From Oceanobacillus rekensis (GTDB lineage: Bacteria > Bacillota > Bacilli > Bacillales > Amphibacillaceae): a DNA stretch of 64,000 nucleotides. The position numbers and the translations under genes are program-made. The stretch is taken from contig NZ_MTBQ01000002.1 in assembly GCF_002153375.1 (NCBI RefSeq), forward strand, positions 64,223 through 128,222, read 5' to 3'. Positions 25,735-35,145 of this stretch are shown here, piece by piece (position 1 is the first letter of the stretch; each line of letters begins with the position of its first letter). Under the pieces are notes generated by a model, which saw only the letters and a list, made by a program, of their open reading frames with translations, was not told the DNA's origin and did not search any database.

Positions 25735-27228
25735 ATGATGCCAACGTTAGTTTCTTTGAATCCGAAAGCTGCTCAATTTGCTTCTAAATCTTTAAAAATG
25801 CTGATAGGTGGACAATGGGTGGATGCTATTTCCGGAAAAAGAAGAGAAATAAGGAATCCAGCAGATGGAACCGTAATTACAACCGCTCCTGATGCGGGCA
25901 GGGAAGATGTTAATCAGGCAGTTATTCAAGCTCGTAAAGCATTTGAGGGCCCCTGGTCAAAGGTGAAACCGAATGAACGTGCAAGGCTTATTCTGAAGTT
26001 AGCCGATTTAATTGAAGAAAATGCTGAGGAATTTGCACATTTGGATACACTTGATTATGGTCAACCGTTAACACTTACGTCAAATTTTGCAGCAGCTGCA
26101 GCTGATAATTTCCGCTATTATGCCGGATGGGCAACGAAAATTACAGGAGAGACTCATACATCATCCGTACCCGGTGAAATTTTCAATTATACAAGAAGAG
26201 AACCCCTTGGAGTATGTGGAGGGATTGTCCCTTGGAATGCTCCGTTAATGAATGCTGTGATGAAGATATCTGCACCGCTTGCAGTAGGGAATACAGTGGT
26301 GATCAAGCCATCCGAGGAAACTCCTCTCAGTTTATTGCGCTTAGGAGAACTGATTCAAGAAGCTGGATTTCCAGATGGTGTGGTTAATATCATTACAGGT
26401 GACGGTCCAACAGCGGGTGATGCGTTAGCTTCACATCCAGATATAGATAAAATCGCATTTACTGGTTCAACAGCTGTTGGTAGAAAAATTATTGAAAACA
26501 GTGCAGTAAATATAAAAAAAGTCACGCTGGAATTAGGTGGAAAGTCTGCACATGTTATCTTTTCAGATGCAGATTATGAAACAGCATTACAAAATGCAGC
26601 AAATGCTGTTTTCTGGAACTCTGGACAAGTTTGTTTTGCAGGCTCAAGATTATTTGTTGAAAGAGGAATTTATGATAATTTCGTGAGTGATTTGGCTGAA
26701 TATGCTAGTAAATATAAACTCGGAAATGGGTTTGATGAGGCAACTGATATTGGTCCATTAATTTCTGCCAAACAACAGGAACGTGTCTTACATTATATGG
26801 ACATTGGGCAAAGGGAAGGGGCAGAAATGCTTTTCGGTGGTAAGGCAGCAGAAAGTGAATTACAAAATGGGTACTTTGTAAAACCAACTGTTATGGCAAA
26901 TGTGAATAGTGAGATGACGATTGCAAAGGAAGAGATATTTGGCCCGGTCGTTTCTGCTATACCATTTGATAGTGAAGAAGAAGTCATACGTCTGGCGAAT
27001 CAAACAGAATATGGTTTAGGTGGTGGGGTTTGTACAACGAACCTGAAGAAAGCACACAGAGTAGCGCATGCTATGAAAACAGGTAATGTGTGGATTAATA
27101 CGTATAACATAACGGAACCTAATTCTCCATTTGGTGGCTATAAACAAAGTGGCTTGGGCCGAGAAAATGGTGCTGCTTCCATTGATGCATATACAGAAGT
27201 CAAAAATGTGTGGGTGGATCTTAATTAA
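25735..27228 (+). CDS. Aldehyde dehydrogenase (NAD(P)+)
   Basis: 497-residue aldehyde dehydrogenase of the classic superfamily. The key residues are a catalytic Glu in TLELGGKSAHV and a catalytic Cys in NSGQVCFAGSRLF, with the FTGSTAVGRK coenzyme loop and the C-terminal PFGGYKQSGLGRENG block. It would oxidise an aldehyde to an acid. The following genes encode acyl-CoA synthetases that could activate that acid. Two ATG codons lie at 25735 and 25738 after GGGAGAG. A hairpin after the stop partly separates it from the next gene. Confidence 0.88.
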   Translation: MMPTLVSLNPKAAQFASKSLKMLIGGQWVDAISGKRREIRNPADGTVITTAPDAGREDVNQAVIQARKAFEGPWSKVKPNERARLILKLADLIEENAEEFAHLDTLDYGQPLTLTSNFAAAAADNFRYYAGWATKITGETHTSSVPGEIFNYTRREPLGVCGGIVPWNAPLMNAVMKISAPLAVGNTVVIKPSEETPLSLLRLGELIQEAGFPDGVVNIITGDGPTAGDALASHPDIDKIAFTGSTAVGRKIIENSAVNIKKVTLELGGKSAHVIFSDADYETALQNAANAVFWNSGQVCFAGSRLFVERGIYDNFVSDLAEYASKYKLGNGFDEATDIGPLISAKQQERVLHYMDIGQREGAEMLFGGKAAESELQNGYFVKPTVMANVNSEMTIAKEEIFGPVVSAIPFDSEEEVIRLANQTEYGLGGGVCTTNLKKAHRVAHAMKTGNVWINTYNITEPNSPFGGYKQSGLGRENGAASIDAYTEVKNVWVDLN

Positions 27229-27243
27229 TCGTTGTGTAGTAAG

Positions 27244-27281
27244 GACGCTTAGAATAAATCAGAATCTGTTTCTAAGCGTTC
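27244..27281 (+). terminator. Hairpin between aldehyde dehydrogenase and acyl-CoA synthetase
   Basis: GACGCTTAGA pairs with TCTAAGCGTTC around a loop, with few T residues after it. It may attenuate rather than stop transcription into the synthetase genes. Confidence 0.5.
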
Positions 27282-27323
27282 ATCCCTTTAATCATACTTT
27301 TGCCATAAATAAGAGGTGATTTG

Positions 27324-28910
27324 ATGTATAACGGGCTAGAGACTTTTAGCGCAATTGTAGAGACACGGGCAAATGAATATCCACATAAGTGTTTTATAAA
27401 ATTTGAGGATAGACATTTAACATACCGTGAATTTAATGAAGCTGGAAATAAAGCAGCAAATATGATAAAGCGAATAGGCCATGAATTGGGTGATACATGT
27501 GCGGTCATGCTTCCAAATGGTCCGGAATTTATGTCTGCATGGTTAGGTCTGGCAAAATTGGGCGTCATTGAGGTGCCTATTAATACTGCATTCAAGGGAG
27601 ACTTACTTGCATATATTCTCAATAAGGCGGAATGCAAAACAATTTTTCTATCGGTGGAGTGGGTGGAGCGGATAATTGCCATTCAGGAACAACTGAATTA
27701 TCTGGAACACATTATTGTAGTAGGAAATCAAGATGAAAAGCCTGCGAGTTCTTTCAGGTGGCATTCATTTACAACTTTAATGGAGCAGTCAGAAGCTACC
27801 CCAATTGATGTTACTTTAACGCCATCCGATCCCTCTGTCATACTTTTCACATCTGGTACAACGGGGCCTTCGAAAGGTGTCGTGTTGAGTCATCGTGCCA
27901 ATTTTAGTGTAGCAAAAACAGCATGCGATTTAATGAACTATGATCAGGAAGATCGTTTGTATACGGTTTTTCCGTTGTTCCATGTGAATGCAAGATATAC
28001 AACGGTTTTGGTGGCTTTACTGACAGGTTGTGATGTCGTGATGCATAATCGTTTCTCAGCCTCGAGGTTTTGGGAAATTTGCCGTAGTGAGCATGTTACC
28101 GCCTTTAACTTTATGGGATCCATGCTATCTATTCTAATGAAGCAGCAGAAAAAGGTGGACGATGCTGACAACCCTGTGAAGAAAGCATATGGTGCCCCCA
28201 CGCCAGTTGAGATTTATGAAGACTTTCAGACGAGGTTTGAAATTGAAATTTCAGAGGTGTACGGATCGACAGAACTAGGAACGGTAGCGGCGAATCCTGC
28301 ATCAGACTTTCGAAAAGGCGCTTGCGGAAAAACAGTACCGATTTATGAATGTGAAATACAAGATGAAGAGGGTTTCCCCTGTCCAGTTGGGGAGAGTGGG
28401 GAAATTGTAGTACGACCAAAAAAAGCTGGAATAATGTTTGCGGAATATTATGGAAGTCCAGAAGCTACAGTTAAAGCCTGGGAAGACTTATGGTTTCATA
28501 CAGGAGATACAGGAAAAATGGATGAAGATGGATATCTGTACTTTGTTGATAGGAAAAAGGATGTTATTCGCAGAAAAGGGGAAAATATTTCTTCTTATGA
28601 AGTGGAAAGTGTTATCAACAGCCATCCAAAAATCTATGAATCTGCTGTTGTTGGCGTCCCATCCGAACTGACAGAAGATGAGGTACTTGTCATCGTAGTT
28701 TTAAAAACTGGAGAAAAGCTTGGGACTGAGGAATTATTGGACTTCTGTCAAAAACGAATGGCATATTTTGCGGTGCCGCGTTTTGTCCGATTTCTAAATG
28801 AATTACCGCGGACACCATCCCAAAGAGTTGAAAAATATAAACTTCGCAAGGAAGGAATTACGGAGGATACTTGGGATCGTGAATTAGCAGGTTATCAGGT
28901 GCAACGTTAA
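27324..28910 (+). CDS. Acyl-CoA synthetase (AMP-forming), first tandem copy
   Basis: 528-residue ANL-superfamily ligase. The ATP-binding P-loop reads ILFTSGTTGPSKGVVLSH, and the adenylation motifs EVYGSTELG and LWFHTGDTGKMDEDGYL follow. Near the C-terminus, RKGENISSYEVESVI and a lysine in QRVEKYKLRKEG complete the set. It should activate a carboxylic acid to a CoA ester through an acyl-AMP. It is a clear paralogue of the next gene. The start at ATG 27324 follows AAGAGGTG and matches the paralogue's N-terminus (MYNGLETF against MYSGTETF). The acid is unknown; an acid from the aldehyde dehydrogenase or the C-C hydrolase is possible. Confidence 0.85.
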   Translation: MYNGLETFSAIVETRANEYPHKCFIKFEDRHLTYREFNEAGNKAANMIKRIGHELGDTCAVMLPNGPEFMSAWLGLAKLGVIEVPINTAFKGDLLAYILNKAECKTIFLSVEWVERIIAIQEQLNYLEHIIVVGNQDEKPASSFRWHSFTTLMEQSEATPIDVTLTPSDPSVILFTSGTTGPSKGVVLSHRANFSVAKTACDLMNYDQEDRLYTVFPLFHVNARYTTVLVALLTGCDVVMHNRFSASRFWEICRSEHVTAFNFMGSMLSILMKQQKKVDDADNPVKKAYGAPTPVEIYEDFQTRFEIEISEVYGSTELGTVAANPASDFRKGACGKTVPIYECEIQDEEGFPCPVGESGEIVVRPKKAGIMFAEYYGSPEATVKAWEDLWFHTGDTGKMDEDGYLYFVDRKKDVIRRKGENISSYEVESVINSHPKIYESAVVGVPSELTEDEVLVIVVLKTGEKLGTEELLDFCQKRMAYFAVPRFVRFLNELPRTPSQRVEKYKLRKEGITEDTWDRELAGYQVQR

Positions 28911-28941
28911 TTTTATTTTCTAAGAAATTGGGGAGATGAAT

Positions 28942-30531
28942 ATGTATAGTGGCACAGAGACATTTGGAGAAATAGTAGCATTCCGAGCAAGAGAAAATCC
29001 TGATAAACGGTTTGTACGTTTTGAAAGTGAGGATCTCACATATAATCAATTTCATCTTGGTGGAAACAAGGCAGCAAATGCATTGTCTTCTTTAGATTTA
29101 TCCAAGGGGGATACCTGTGCGATGATGCTCCCGAATTGTCCGGATTTCTTAACCACCTGGTTAGGATTAACAAGGATTGGTGTTATGGAAGTTCCTATTA
29201 ATACAGGACTTCGTGGAGACCTCTTAGCATTTATTCTTAATCAAGCGGAATGTAAAGTAATCGTTATCCAGTCTGAATGGGTCGATCGAATTCAAGGAAT
29301 AAGTGATCAATTAGACTGCCTAAAACATGTCATTGTTGTTGGGGAAGACGATTCGAACGTAATCATAGAAAATATTTCCATTCATTCCAATCAACGTTTA
29401 ATAGATAATGCTACTGATGAAAATATAGAAATCCAAATTAAACCGAAAGATCACTCCTTAATTCTTTTTACTTCAGGCACAACCGGACCTTCGAAGGGAG
29501 CGATACTTAGTCACCGAGCTAATTTTGCCTTGGCTAGGTCCTGTTGTGACCTGATGAACTATACTCCTATTGATCGGTTGTTTACCATGTTTCCTCTTTA
29601 CCACGTTAACGCTAGATATGCAACGATTCTTGCAGCATTATTAGCTGGAAGTGATGTTGTAATGCATAATCGCTTCTCAGCATCTAAATTTTGGGATATA
29701 TGCAGACGAGAGCAAATTACAACATTCAATTATATGGGATCCCTTTTAACGATTTTAATGAAACAACCAGTACGACCAAACGATGCTACCCATACCGTGA
29801 GGCAAATCCAAGGTGCTCCGTGTCCAGCTGAAATATATGAATCATTTCAAGAACGATTTAATGTAAAAATTACGGAGGCTTATGGTTCGACGGAGATTGG
29901 GTTGGCAACCGTAAATCGGGCAGAGTCATTTAGAAAAGGATCCTGTGGAAAAGTACTTTCCATTTTTGAGGTACAAATACATGATGAAAATGGGAAACCC
30001 TGTCCACCAAACACAGCTGGTGAAATGGTTGTACGTCCTAAGGAACCTTCCATTATGTTTTCTGGATATTACGGAATGCCGGAAGCTACCATTAAATCAT
30101 GGAAAAACTTGTGGTTTCATACGGGAGACCGAGGGCAAGTAGATGTGGATGGGTATTTTTACTTTGTTGACCGGAAGAAAGATGTTGTAAGGCGTAGAGG
30201 TGAAAATATATCATCCTATGAAGTTGAAAATGCCATCAATAAACATCCATTTGTTCAGGATTCAGCGATCATTGGTGTTCCTTCAGAATTATCGGAGGAA
30301 GAAGTTTTAGCAGTTGTAAAGATACGAGATGGTCGTGAGCTAGATGCGGAAGAGCTGCTGGACTTTTGCCAAGAAAGGCTGCCATATTTTTCCGTACCTC
30401 GATATGTTCGTTTTATTCATGAATTTCCGAGAACACCTTCTCAACGAATTGAAAAATATAAGCTTCGTGAAGAGGGAATCACAAATGAGACTTGGGATAG
30501 GGAAGCGGCAGAATATAAAGTAGTCCGGTAA
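28942..30531 (+). CDS. Acyl-CoA synthetase (AMP-forming), second tandem copy
   Basis: 529-residue paralogue of the preceding ligase with the same motifs: ILFTSGTTGPSKGAILSH, EAYGSTEIGLATV, LWFHTGDRGQVDVDGYF and the final lysine segment QRIEKYKLREEG. Long stretches match the first copy, but substitutions are spread throughout, so the duplication is not recent. I start at 28942, because the GGGGAG site abuts the ATG at 28936 and leaves correct spacing to the second ATG. It lies 32 bases from the thiolase-fold gene and is probably in one operon with it. Confidence 0.85.
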   Translation: MYSGTETFGEIVAFRARENPDKRFVRFESEDLTYNQFHLGGNKAANALSSLDLSKGDTCAMMLPNCPDFLTTWLGLTRIGVMEVPINTGLRGDLLAFILNQAECKVIVIQSEWVDRIQGISDQLDCLKHVIVVGEDDSNVIIENISIHSNQRLIDNATDENIEIQIKPKDHSLILFTSGTTGPSKGAILSHRANFALARSCCDLMNYTPIDRLFTMFPLYHVNARYATILAALLAGSDVVMHNRFSASKFWDICRREQITTFNYMGSLLTILMKQPVRPNDATHTVRQIQGAPCPAEIYESFQERFNVKITEAYGSTEIGLATVNRAESFRKGSCGKVLSIFEVQIHDENGKPCPPNTAGEMVVRPKEPSIMFSGYYGMPEATIKSWKNLWFHTGDRGQVDVDGYFYFVDRKKDVVRRRGENISSYEVENAINKHPFVQDSAIIGVPSELSEEEVLAVVKIRDGRELDAEELLDFCQERLPYFSVPRYVRFIHEFPRTPSQRIEKYKLREEGITNETWDREAAEYKVVR

Positions 30532-30563
30532 TGCATGATTAAAAACAGAAAGTAGGAAATCCA

Positions 30564-31730
30564 TTGGAATCATTACGAGGCAAAACTGCAATCATTGGTG
30601 CAGCAGATTCAGATGTTGGGGTTGTTCCTCATATGTCAGCTACACAACTTTGTGTAGATGCGGCTCTAAAAGCAATGGATGATGCTGGCATTACAAAAGA
30701 TGAGATTGACGGGATCGTTTCATGCGATTCTTGGGCAGAGCCGTTTTTATATCATGCGGAGGCAATCTCTGAATATCTGCAAATAGAACCTAAGTATTGT
30801 ATCAGTGTTGGTACTGGAGGAGGAACAACATTTTCTCTTTTGCACCATGCTGCTTCCGCCATTGCGACAGGTATTTGTGATACGGTGCTTATCACCATGG
30901 CGGATAGCCTAAGAAGTGGGATTTCTAAAGAAAAAGCGATGAAAACACAGGCTTCTACTGGCCATCCGCAATTCGAATCACCCTATGGGCCCTCTGTACC
31001 TTCATTGTATGCGTTGATTGCAAGAGCACATATGGCTGAGTTTGGTACCACGGCAGAACAATTAGCTGCTGTATCTGTTACCGCTCGAAAACATGCTCAT
31101 TTAAACCCAGCAGCACAAATGCGTGAATTAATCACAGTGGAGGATGTAGTGAACTCGCGCATGATTGCAGATCCGCTTCATTTATATGATTGTTCACTTA
31201 TATCTGATGGTGGCTCAGCAGTAATTCTTACTTCCAGGGAAAAGGCAAAAAACTACTCGAAGCAACCGGTATATTTACTCGGTGTAGGTGAAGGTCACCG
31301 ACATGAACATATCAGCCAGGCACAAAGTCTTACCACTTCTGCTGCTGTCGATTCCGGGAAACGCGCATATGAAATGGCTGGTCTTGGTCCAAATGATATC
31401 GATTTTGCGGAACTTTATGATTGTTTCACTCCTACCGTTTTAATTGAATTAGAGGATTTAGGGTTTTGTGAAAAAGGAGAGGGTGGGGCATTTGTGGAAA
31501 GTGGAGCCGTTGATCTAGGGGGATTACTTCCAATTAACACACATGGTGGATTACTCTCCCATTGCCATCCGGGTAACCCGGGGTCCATGTTTGCTTTAAC
31601 GGAAGCTGTTGTGCAATTAAGAAACGAAGCAGGCAGGAGACAAGTAAATGATGCTGAGGTTGCGCTTGTACACGGACAGGGTGGCATCATGTCCAGTCAT
31701 ACAACACTTATTCTGGGCAAGGAGGTGTAG
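30564..31730 (+). CDS. Thiolase-fold protein lacking the nucleophilic cysteine (Ltp2/SCP2-like)
   Basis: 388-residue member of the SCP2-type thiolase superfamily. Where thiolases have the nucleophilic Cys (pattern NNNCSTGSTAL), this protein reads VGTGGGTTFSL, so the cysteine position appears to be Gly85. The ELYDCFTPT block and the GGLLSHCHPGNPGSMFA region are retained. Homologues lacking the Cys include retro-aldolases and carrier-independent acyltransferases that work with a DUF35 partner. The next gene, overlapping in regulation, is exactly such a partner. TTG at 30564 with GTAGGAAAT upstream is the chosen start, since no ATG fits. The reaction is inferred and the substrate is unknown. Confidence 0.75.
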   Translation: MESLRGKTAIIGAADSDVGVVPHMSATQLCVDAALKAMDDAGITKDEIDGIVSCDSWAEPFLYHAEAISEYLQIEPKYCISVGTGGGTTFSLLHHAASAIATGICDTVLITMADSLRSGISKEKAMKTQASTGHPQFESPYGPSVPSLYALIARAHMAEFGTTAEQLAAVSVTARKHAHLNPAAQMRELITVEDVVNSRMIADPLHLYDCSLISDGGSAVILTSREKAKNYSKQPVYLLGVGEGHRHEHISQAQSLTTSAAVDSGKRAYEMAGLGPNDIDFAELYDCFTPTVLIELEDLGFCEKGEGGAFVESGAVDLGGLLPINTHGGLLSHCHPGNPGSMFALTEAVVQLRNEAGRRQVNDAEVALVHGQGGIMSSHTTLILGKEV

Positions 31731-31732
31731 CC

Positions 31733-32149
31733 ATGGAACATGCGGGAAAGAACTTTCCAGAACCAACAATTGAGACAGAAGCATATTGGGATGGTTGCCG
31801 GAACCGCGAACTATTAATTCAGCAATGTAATCAATGTGGGAAATCTCAGTTCTATCCTCGTATGATGTGTACAAACTGTATGAGTAGAAATGTTCACTGG
31901 GTTAAAGCAACTGGCAAAGGGAAAGTAAAAACGTATACAATCATCCATCGGGCGATATCTAAAGCATATGCAAAAGAAGCTCCTTATGTGGTTGCGATTA
32001 TTGAATTGTATGAAGGTCCAAGTCTGATGAGTAATATAGTTGGGTGTCATCCAAGAGATGTGAATGTAGGACAAGAAGTAGAAGTCACCTTCCAAGATTG
32101 GTCAGAAGAAATCACCATTCCCATGTTTACTCCAATAGAAAGGGATTAA
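31733..32149 (+). CDS. DUF35 zinc-ribbon/OB-fold partner protein
   Basis: 138-residue protein with a rubredoxin-like zinc ribbon (Cys32, Cys35, Cys46, Cys49: CNQCGKSQFYP and CTNCMSRN) followed by an OB fold (KGKVKTYTIIHRA to the end). Such proteins bind thiolase-fold enzymes, for example the Ltp2-DUF35 aldolase of steroid degradation and the PhlB subunit of the phloroglucinol acyltransferase. The ATG lies two bases after the stop of the thiolase-fold gene and shares AAGGAGG with it, which is strong evidence for a complex. Confidence 0.88.
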   Translation: MEHAGKNFPEPTIETEAYWDGCRNRELLIQQCNQCGKSQFYPRMMCTNCMSRNVHWVKATGKGKVKTYTIIHRAISKAYAKEAPYVVAIIELYEGPSLMSNIVGCHPRDVNVGQEVEVTFQDWSEEITIPMFTPIERD

Positions 32150-32247
32150 TTTTATAAATTGCAATGGCTGAAAAATCCCCACACTATTATTAGATGTTTA
32201 ACTTATTTCTATAAAATCAATAAAAAAACCTATGAGGAGGAATTGTT

Positions 32248-33300
32248 ATGAAGGCACTTGTCCTAACTGAATTCAATAAAAAAATGGAAGTAAAGGAGGT
32301 CCCGGAACCAACTTTAGAAGACAATGGGGTGGTTATTCGCGTAAAGGCTAACGGGATTTGCAGAAGTGATTATCATTTTATGAAAGGTGATTTGAGTTGG
32401 GTTGGCATGCAATTGGAATTACCTCATGTTTTAGGCCATGAATTTTCAGGAGTAGTAGATAAAGTAGGTCGTGATGTTACTAAATTCAAAGAAGGTGACA
32501 GGGTCGTGGTTCCACATGCACATGGGGAAGGGACTTGTGAGTATTGTATGACAGGTCACTCGAATATTTGTGATCATGGAAGTGTGGCAGGTGTTTCCTA
32601 TTGGGGTGGTTTTGGGGAGTATGTTCATGTTCACGATGCAGACCGGAATGTTGTGCAATTACCCGAATCTATTTCGTTTGAAGCAGGTGCTGCACTAGGG
32701 TGCCGCTTTATGACAGCATTTCATGGGCTAGTAGATCAAGTGAAAGTAAAACCAGGAGAATGGGTTGCTGTTCATGGAAGTGGTGGTCTTGGATTATGTG
32801 TGTCACATGTAGCCAGTGCAATCGGTGCAAGAGTCATAACCGTTGATATTAATGATGAAGCCTTAGAACTTGCGAAAGAATTCGGTGCTGAATTTACGAT
32901 TAATGGTAGTAAAGAGGATGCTGTACAGAGAATAGTAGAGATTACGGGCGGTGGTGCTCATGTTGCGGTGGATGCATTGGGAATAACTGCAACTTGCCAG
33001 AATGCAATTAATAGTTTAAGGAAGCGCGGAAGACACTTACAATTAGGACTTACATCATCTGATGAGCAGGGAAAAGTTGAATTACCAGTGGATTTGATTG
33101 TAGTAAAAGAATTGGAGTTTATTGGTTCATCTAATATGCCTGTATCTAGATTCTCAGCTATGTTGAATATGATTGAAAGTGGTGTACTACACCCTGAGAA
33201 AATGATTACTAGAAAGGTAAGCCTTGAAGAAGCTGCTGATATCATCATAAATATGGAAGAATTTAAAACACCAGGATTAAGTGTTGTCAATCAATGGTAG
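32248..33300 (+). CDS. Zinc-dependent alcohol dehydrogenase (MDR)
   Basis: 350-residue medium-chain zinc alcohol dehydrogenase. The catalytic zinc site is visible (Cys38 in NGICRSDYH, then LGHEFSG with His and Glu). The structural zinc lobe GEGTCEYCMTGHSNIC has three cysteines rather than the usual four; the first is replaced, so the lobe may bind zinc differently or not at all. The coenzyme motif GSGGLGLCVSHVA follows. It should oxidise a secondary or primary alcohol. The next gene, a Baeyer-Villiger monooxygenase, would accept a ketone product. GAGGAGG precedes the ATG. Confidence 0.82.
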   Translation: MKALVLTEFNKKMEVKEVPEPTLEDNGVVIRVKANGICRSDYHFMKGDLSWVGMQLELPHVLGHEFSGVVDKVGRDVTKFKEGDRVVVPHAHGEGTCEYCMTGHSNICDHGSVAGVSYWGGFGEYVHVHDADRNVVQLPESISFEAGAALGCRFMTAFHGLVDQVKVKPGEWVAVHGSGGLGLCVSHVASAIGARVITVDINDEALELAKEFGAEFTINGSKEDAVQRIVEITGGGAHVAVDALGITATCQNAINSLRKRGRHLQLGLTSSDEQGKVELPVDLIVVKELEFIGSSNMPVSRFSAMLNMIESGVLHPEKMITRKVSLEEAADIIINMEEFKTPGLSVVNQW

Positions 33301-33386
33301 TAGCCTTGTCATAAAAAAAGGAAAGATTAATGATCCGAGTAAAGAGTAGAATTGTAGGGATATTTAGTTTTTCATGAAAATTAAAT

Positions 33387-33400
33387 TGTATCCGCTTACA
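33387..33400. promoter_or_regulatory. cre-like site before the BVMO gene
   Basis: TGTATCCGCTTACA, reading TGTAAGCGGATACA on the other strand, resembles a cre site with one mismatch at a semi-conserved position. It lies 26 bases before the monooxygenase start. Confidence 0.55.
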
Positions 33401-33425
33401 ATAATAGTTTAGGAGGATGATAAAC

Positions 33426-35072
33426 ATGACATCTACAACGAGGAAGAATGATGTAACCGAATTAGATGCAGTAGTTGTTGGAGCTGGTTTTTCAGGATTG
33501 TATATGCTTCATCAATTACGTGAGGCTGGATTCAGTACGATGGTCTATGAGGCTGCTGCCGATGTTGGCGGCGTGTGGTATTGGAATCGATATCCTGGTG
33601 CACGATGTGACTCAGAAAGTATTTATTATAACTATACTTTTTCAGAAGATCTTTATAACGAATGGACATGGACATCTAGATTTCCCGGACAACCGGAAAT
33701 ACTCCGTTATCTTAATTTTGTTGCAGATAAGTTTGAGCTCAGGAAAGATATCGAGTTTAATACACGCATTCATTCTGCTCGGTATGATGAAGCGGTAAAT
33801 AGATGGATTATCCATACAAATGACAACCAAGTGATATCAGCTAAATACTTTATTACAGGGGTTGGCTGCATATCTACCGCGAACATTCCTAATTTTAAGG
33901 GATTAGAGAATTATGATGGTGAATGGTACCATACAGGCCACTGGCCCCATGAGAAGGTAAATTTTCACGGTAAAAGAGTGGGAGTTATTGGTACTGGATC
34001 AAGTGGCGTCCAGACCATTCCTGAGATTGCGAAAGAAGCAGCACATCTGACGGTTTTTCAGCGGACACCGCAATATAGTGTGCCGGCAAAGAACCATCTT
34101 TACAAGGAGGAAACCGTTCAGCAGGCGAAAGAAAACTTTCATGAGATCAAGCGGAAAATACGGTCATCAATGGGGGGACTTCCAATCCAGCCAGGGGAGC
34201 TGTCTGCATTGGAAGATACTCCGGAAAACCGCCGCAAAAACTATGAAGATGCCTGGGAAAAAGGCGGTGCATATTTATTATTTTCTTATAATGACCTGCT
34301 AGCTGATGAGGAAGCGAACGAAACGGTTTCACAGTTCATCCGGGAAAAAATACAGGAAACGGTAAAAGACTCAGAGATTGCTAGGAAATTAACTCCAACT
34401 TATTATTATGGAGCGAAGCGGGCTATCCTTGATACGGATTACTTTGAAACATATAATCGAAAAAATATAAGTCTTGTAGATGTTAAACAAGCTCCAATTG
34501 AAGAAATTACTAAAACTGGAATAAGGACAACCAATGAAGCATATGACCTGGATGCTATCGTTTTTGCGACTGGATATGACGGAATGACCGGGTCACTATT
34601 TAATATGGATATTATAGGAAAGGACGGCATATCTCTGCAAGATAAGTGGGAAAATGGATCAGATGTCCGCACCTATCTGGGTATTTCCACTGCTGGTTTT
34701 CCAAATATGTTCATGATTACAGGCCCAGAAAGCCCTTCCGTTTTAGGGAATGTACCTGTAGCAGTGGAGCAGCATGTAGAGTGGATTGCAGATTGTATGG
34801 AATACCTTCGTAAGCATGATATCAAAACAATTGAAGCCAATTCGGAAGATGAAAATGCTTGGAGCAAGCACTGCCGAGAACTGGCTGACAAAACACTTTA
34901 TACAAAGGTTGAGTCTTGGTATAACGGTGCCAATATTGCCGACAAGGCTCGAGGTTTTCAAATTTATGTAGGAGGATATGGTCCTTATCGGGATATATGT
35001 GATGAGGTAGCGAAAAAAGAATATGCAGGTTTTTCTTTAGCATCTAGTTCCAAATCACTGGAATGGTCTTGA
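33426..35072 (+). CDS. Baeyer-Villiger monooxygenase (flavin-containing)
   Basis: 548-residue type I BVMO. Two Rossmann motifs are present: GAGFSG (about 19-24) for FAD and GTGSSG (189-194) for NADPH. Between them lies the family fingerprint, here Y-D-G-E-W-Y-H-T-G-H-W-P (163-174), with Tyr in place of the usual Phe. It inserts oxygen next to a carbonyl, giving an ester or lactone. A zinc alcohol dehydrogenase upstream and an esterase downstream form a set: alcohol to ketone, ketone to ester, ester to phenol or alcohol plus acid. The start at 33426 follows AGGAGG; the ATG at 33417 abuts that site. Confidence 0.88.
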   Translation: MTSTTRKNDVTELDAVVVGAGFSGLYMLHQLREAGFSTMVYEAAADVGGVWYWNRYPGARCDSESIYYNYTFSEDLYNEWTWTSRFPGQPEILRYLNFVADKFELRKDIEFNTRIHSARYDEAVNRWIIHTNDNQVISAKYFITGVGCISTANIPNFKGLENYDGEWYHTGHWPHEKVNFHGKRVGVIGTGSSGVQTIPEIAKEAAHLTVFQRTPQYSVPAKNHLYKEETVQQAKENFHEIKRKIRSSMGGLPIQPGELSALEDTPENRRKNYEDAWEKGGAYLLFSYNDLLADEEANETVSQFIREKIQETVKDSEIARKLTPTYYYGAKRAILDTDYFETYNRKNISLVDVKQAPIEEITKTGIRTTNEAYDLDAIVFATGYDGMTGSLFNMDIIGKDGISLQDKWENGSDVRTYLGISTAGFPNMFMITGPESPSVLGNVPVAVEQHVEWIADCMEYLRKHDIKTIEANSEDENAWSKHCRELADKTLYTKVESWYNGANIADKARGFQIYVGGYGPYRDICDEVAKKEYAGFSLASSSKSLEWS

Positions 35073-35145
35073 CGATAGAGATGATGGTCGTATATATGAA
35101 TTGATTACTATTTAAACAAAATATAAATAAATGGAGTGATAGAAT

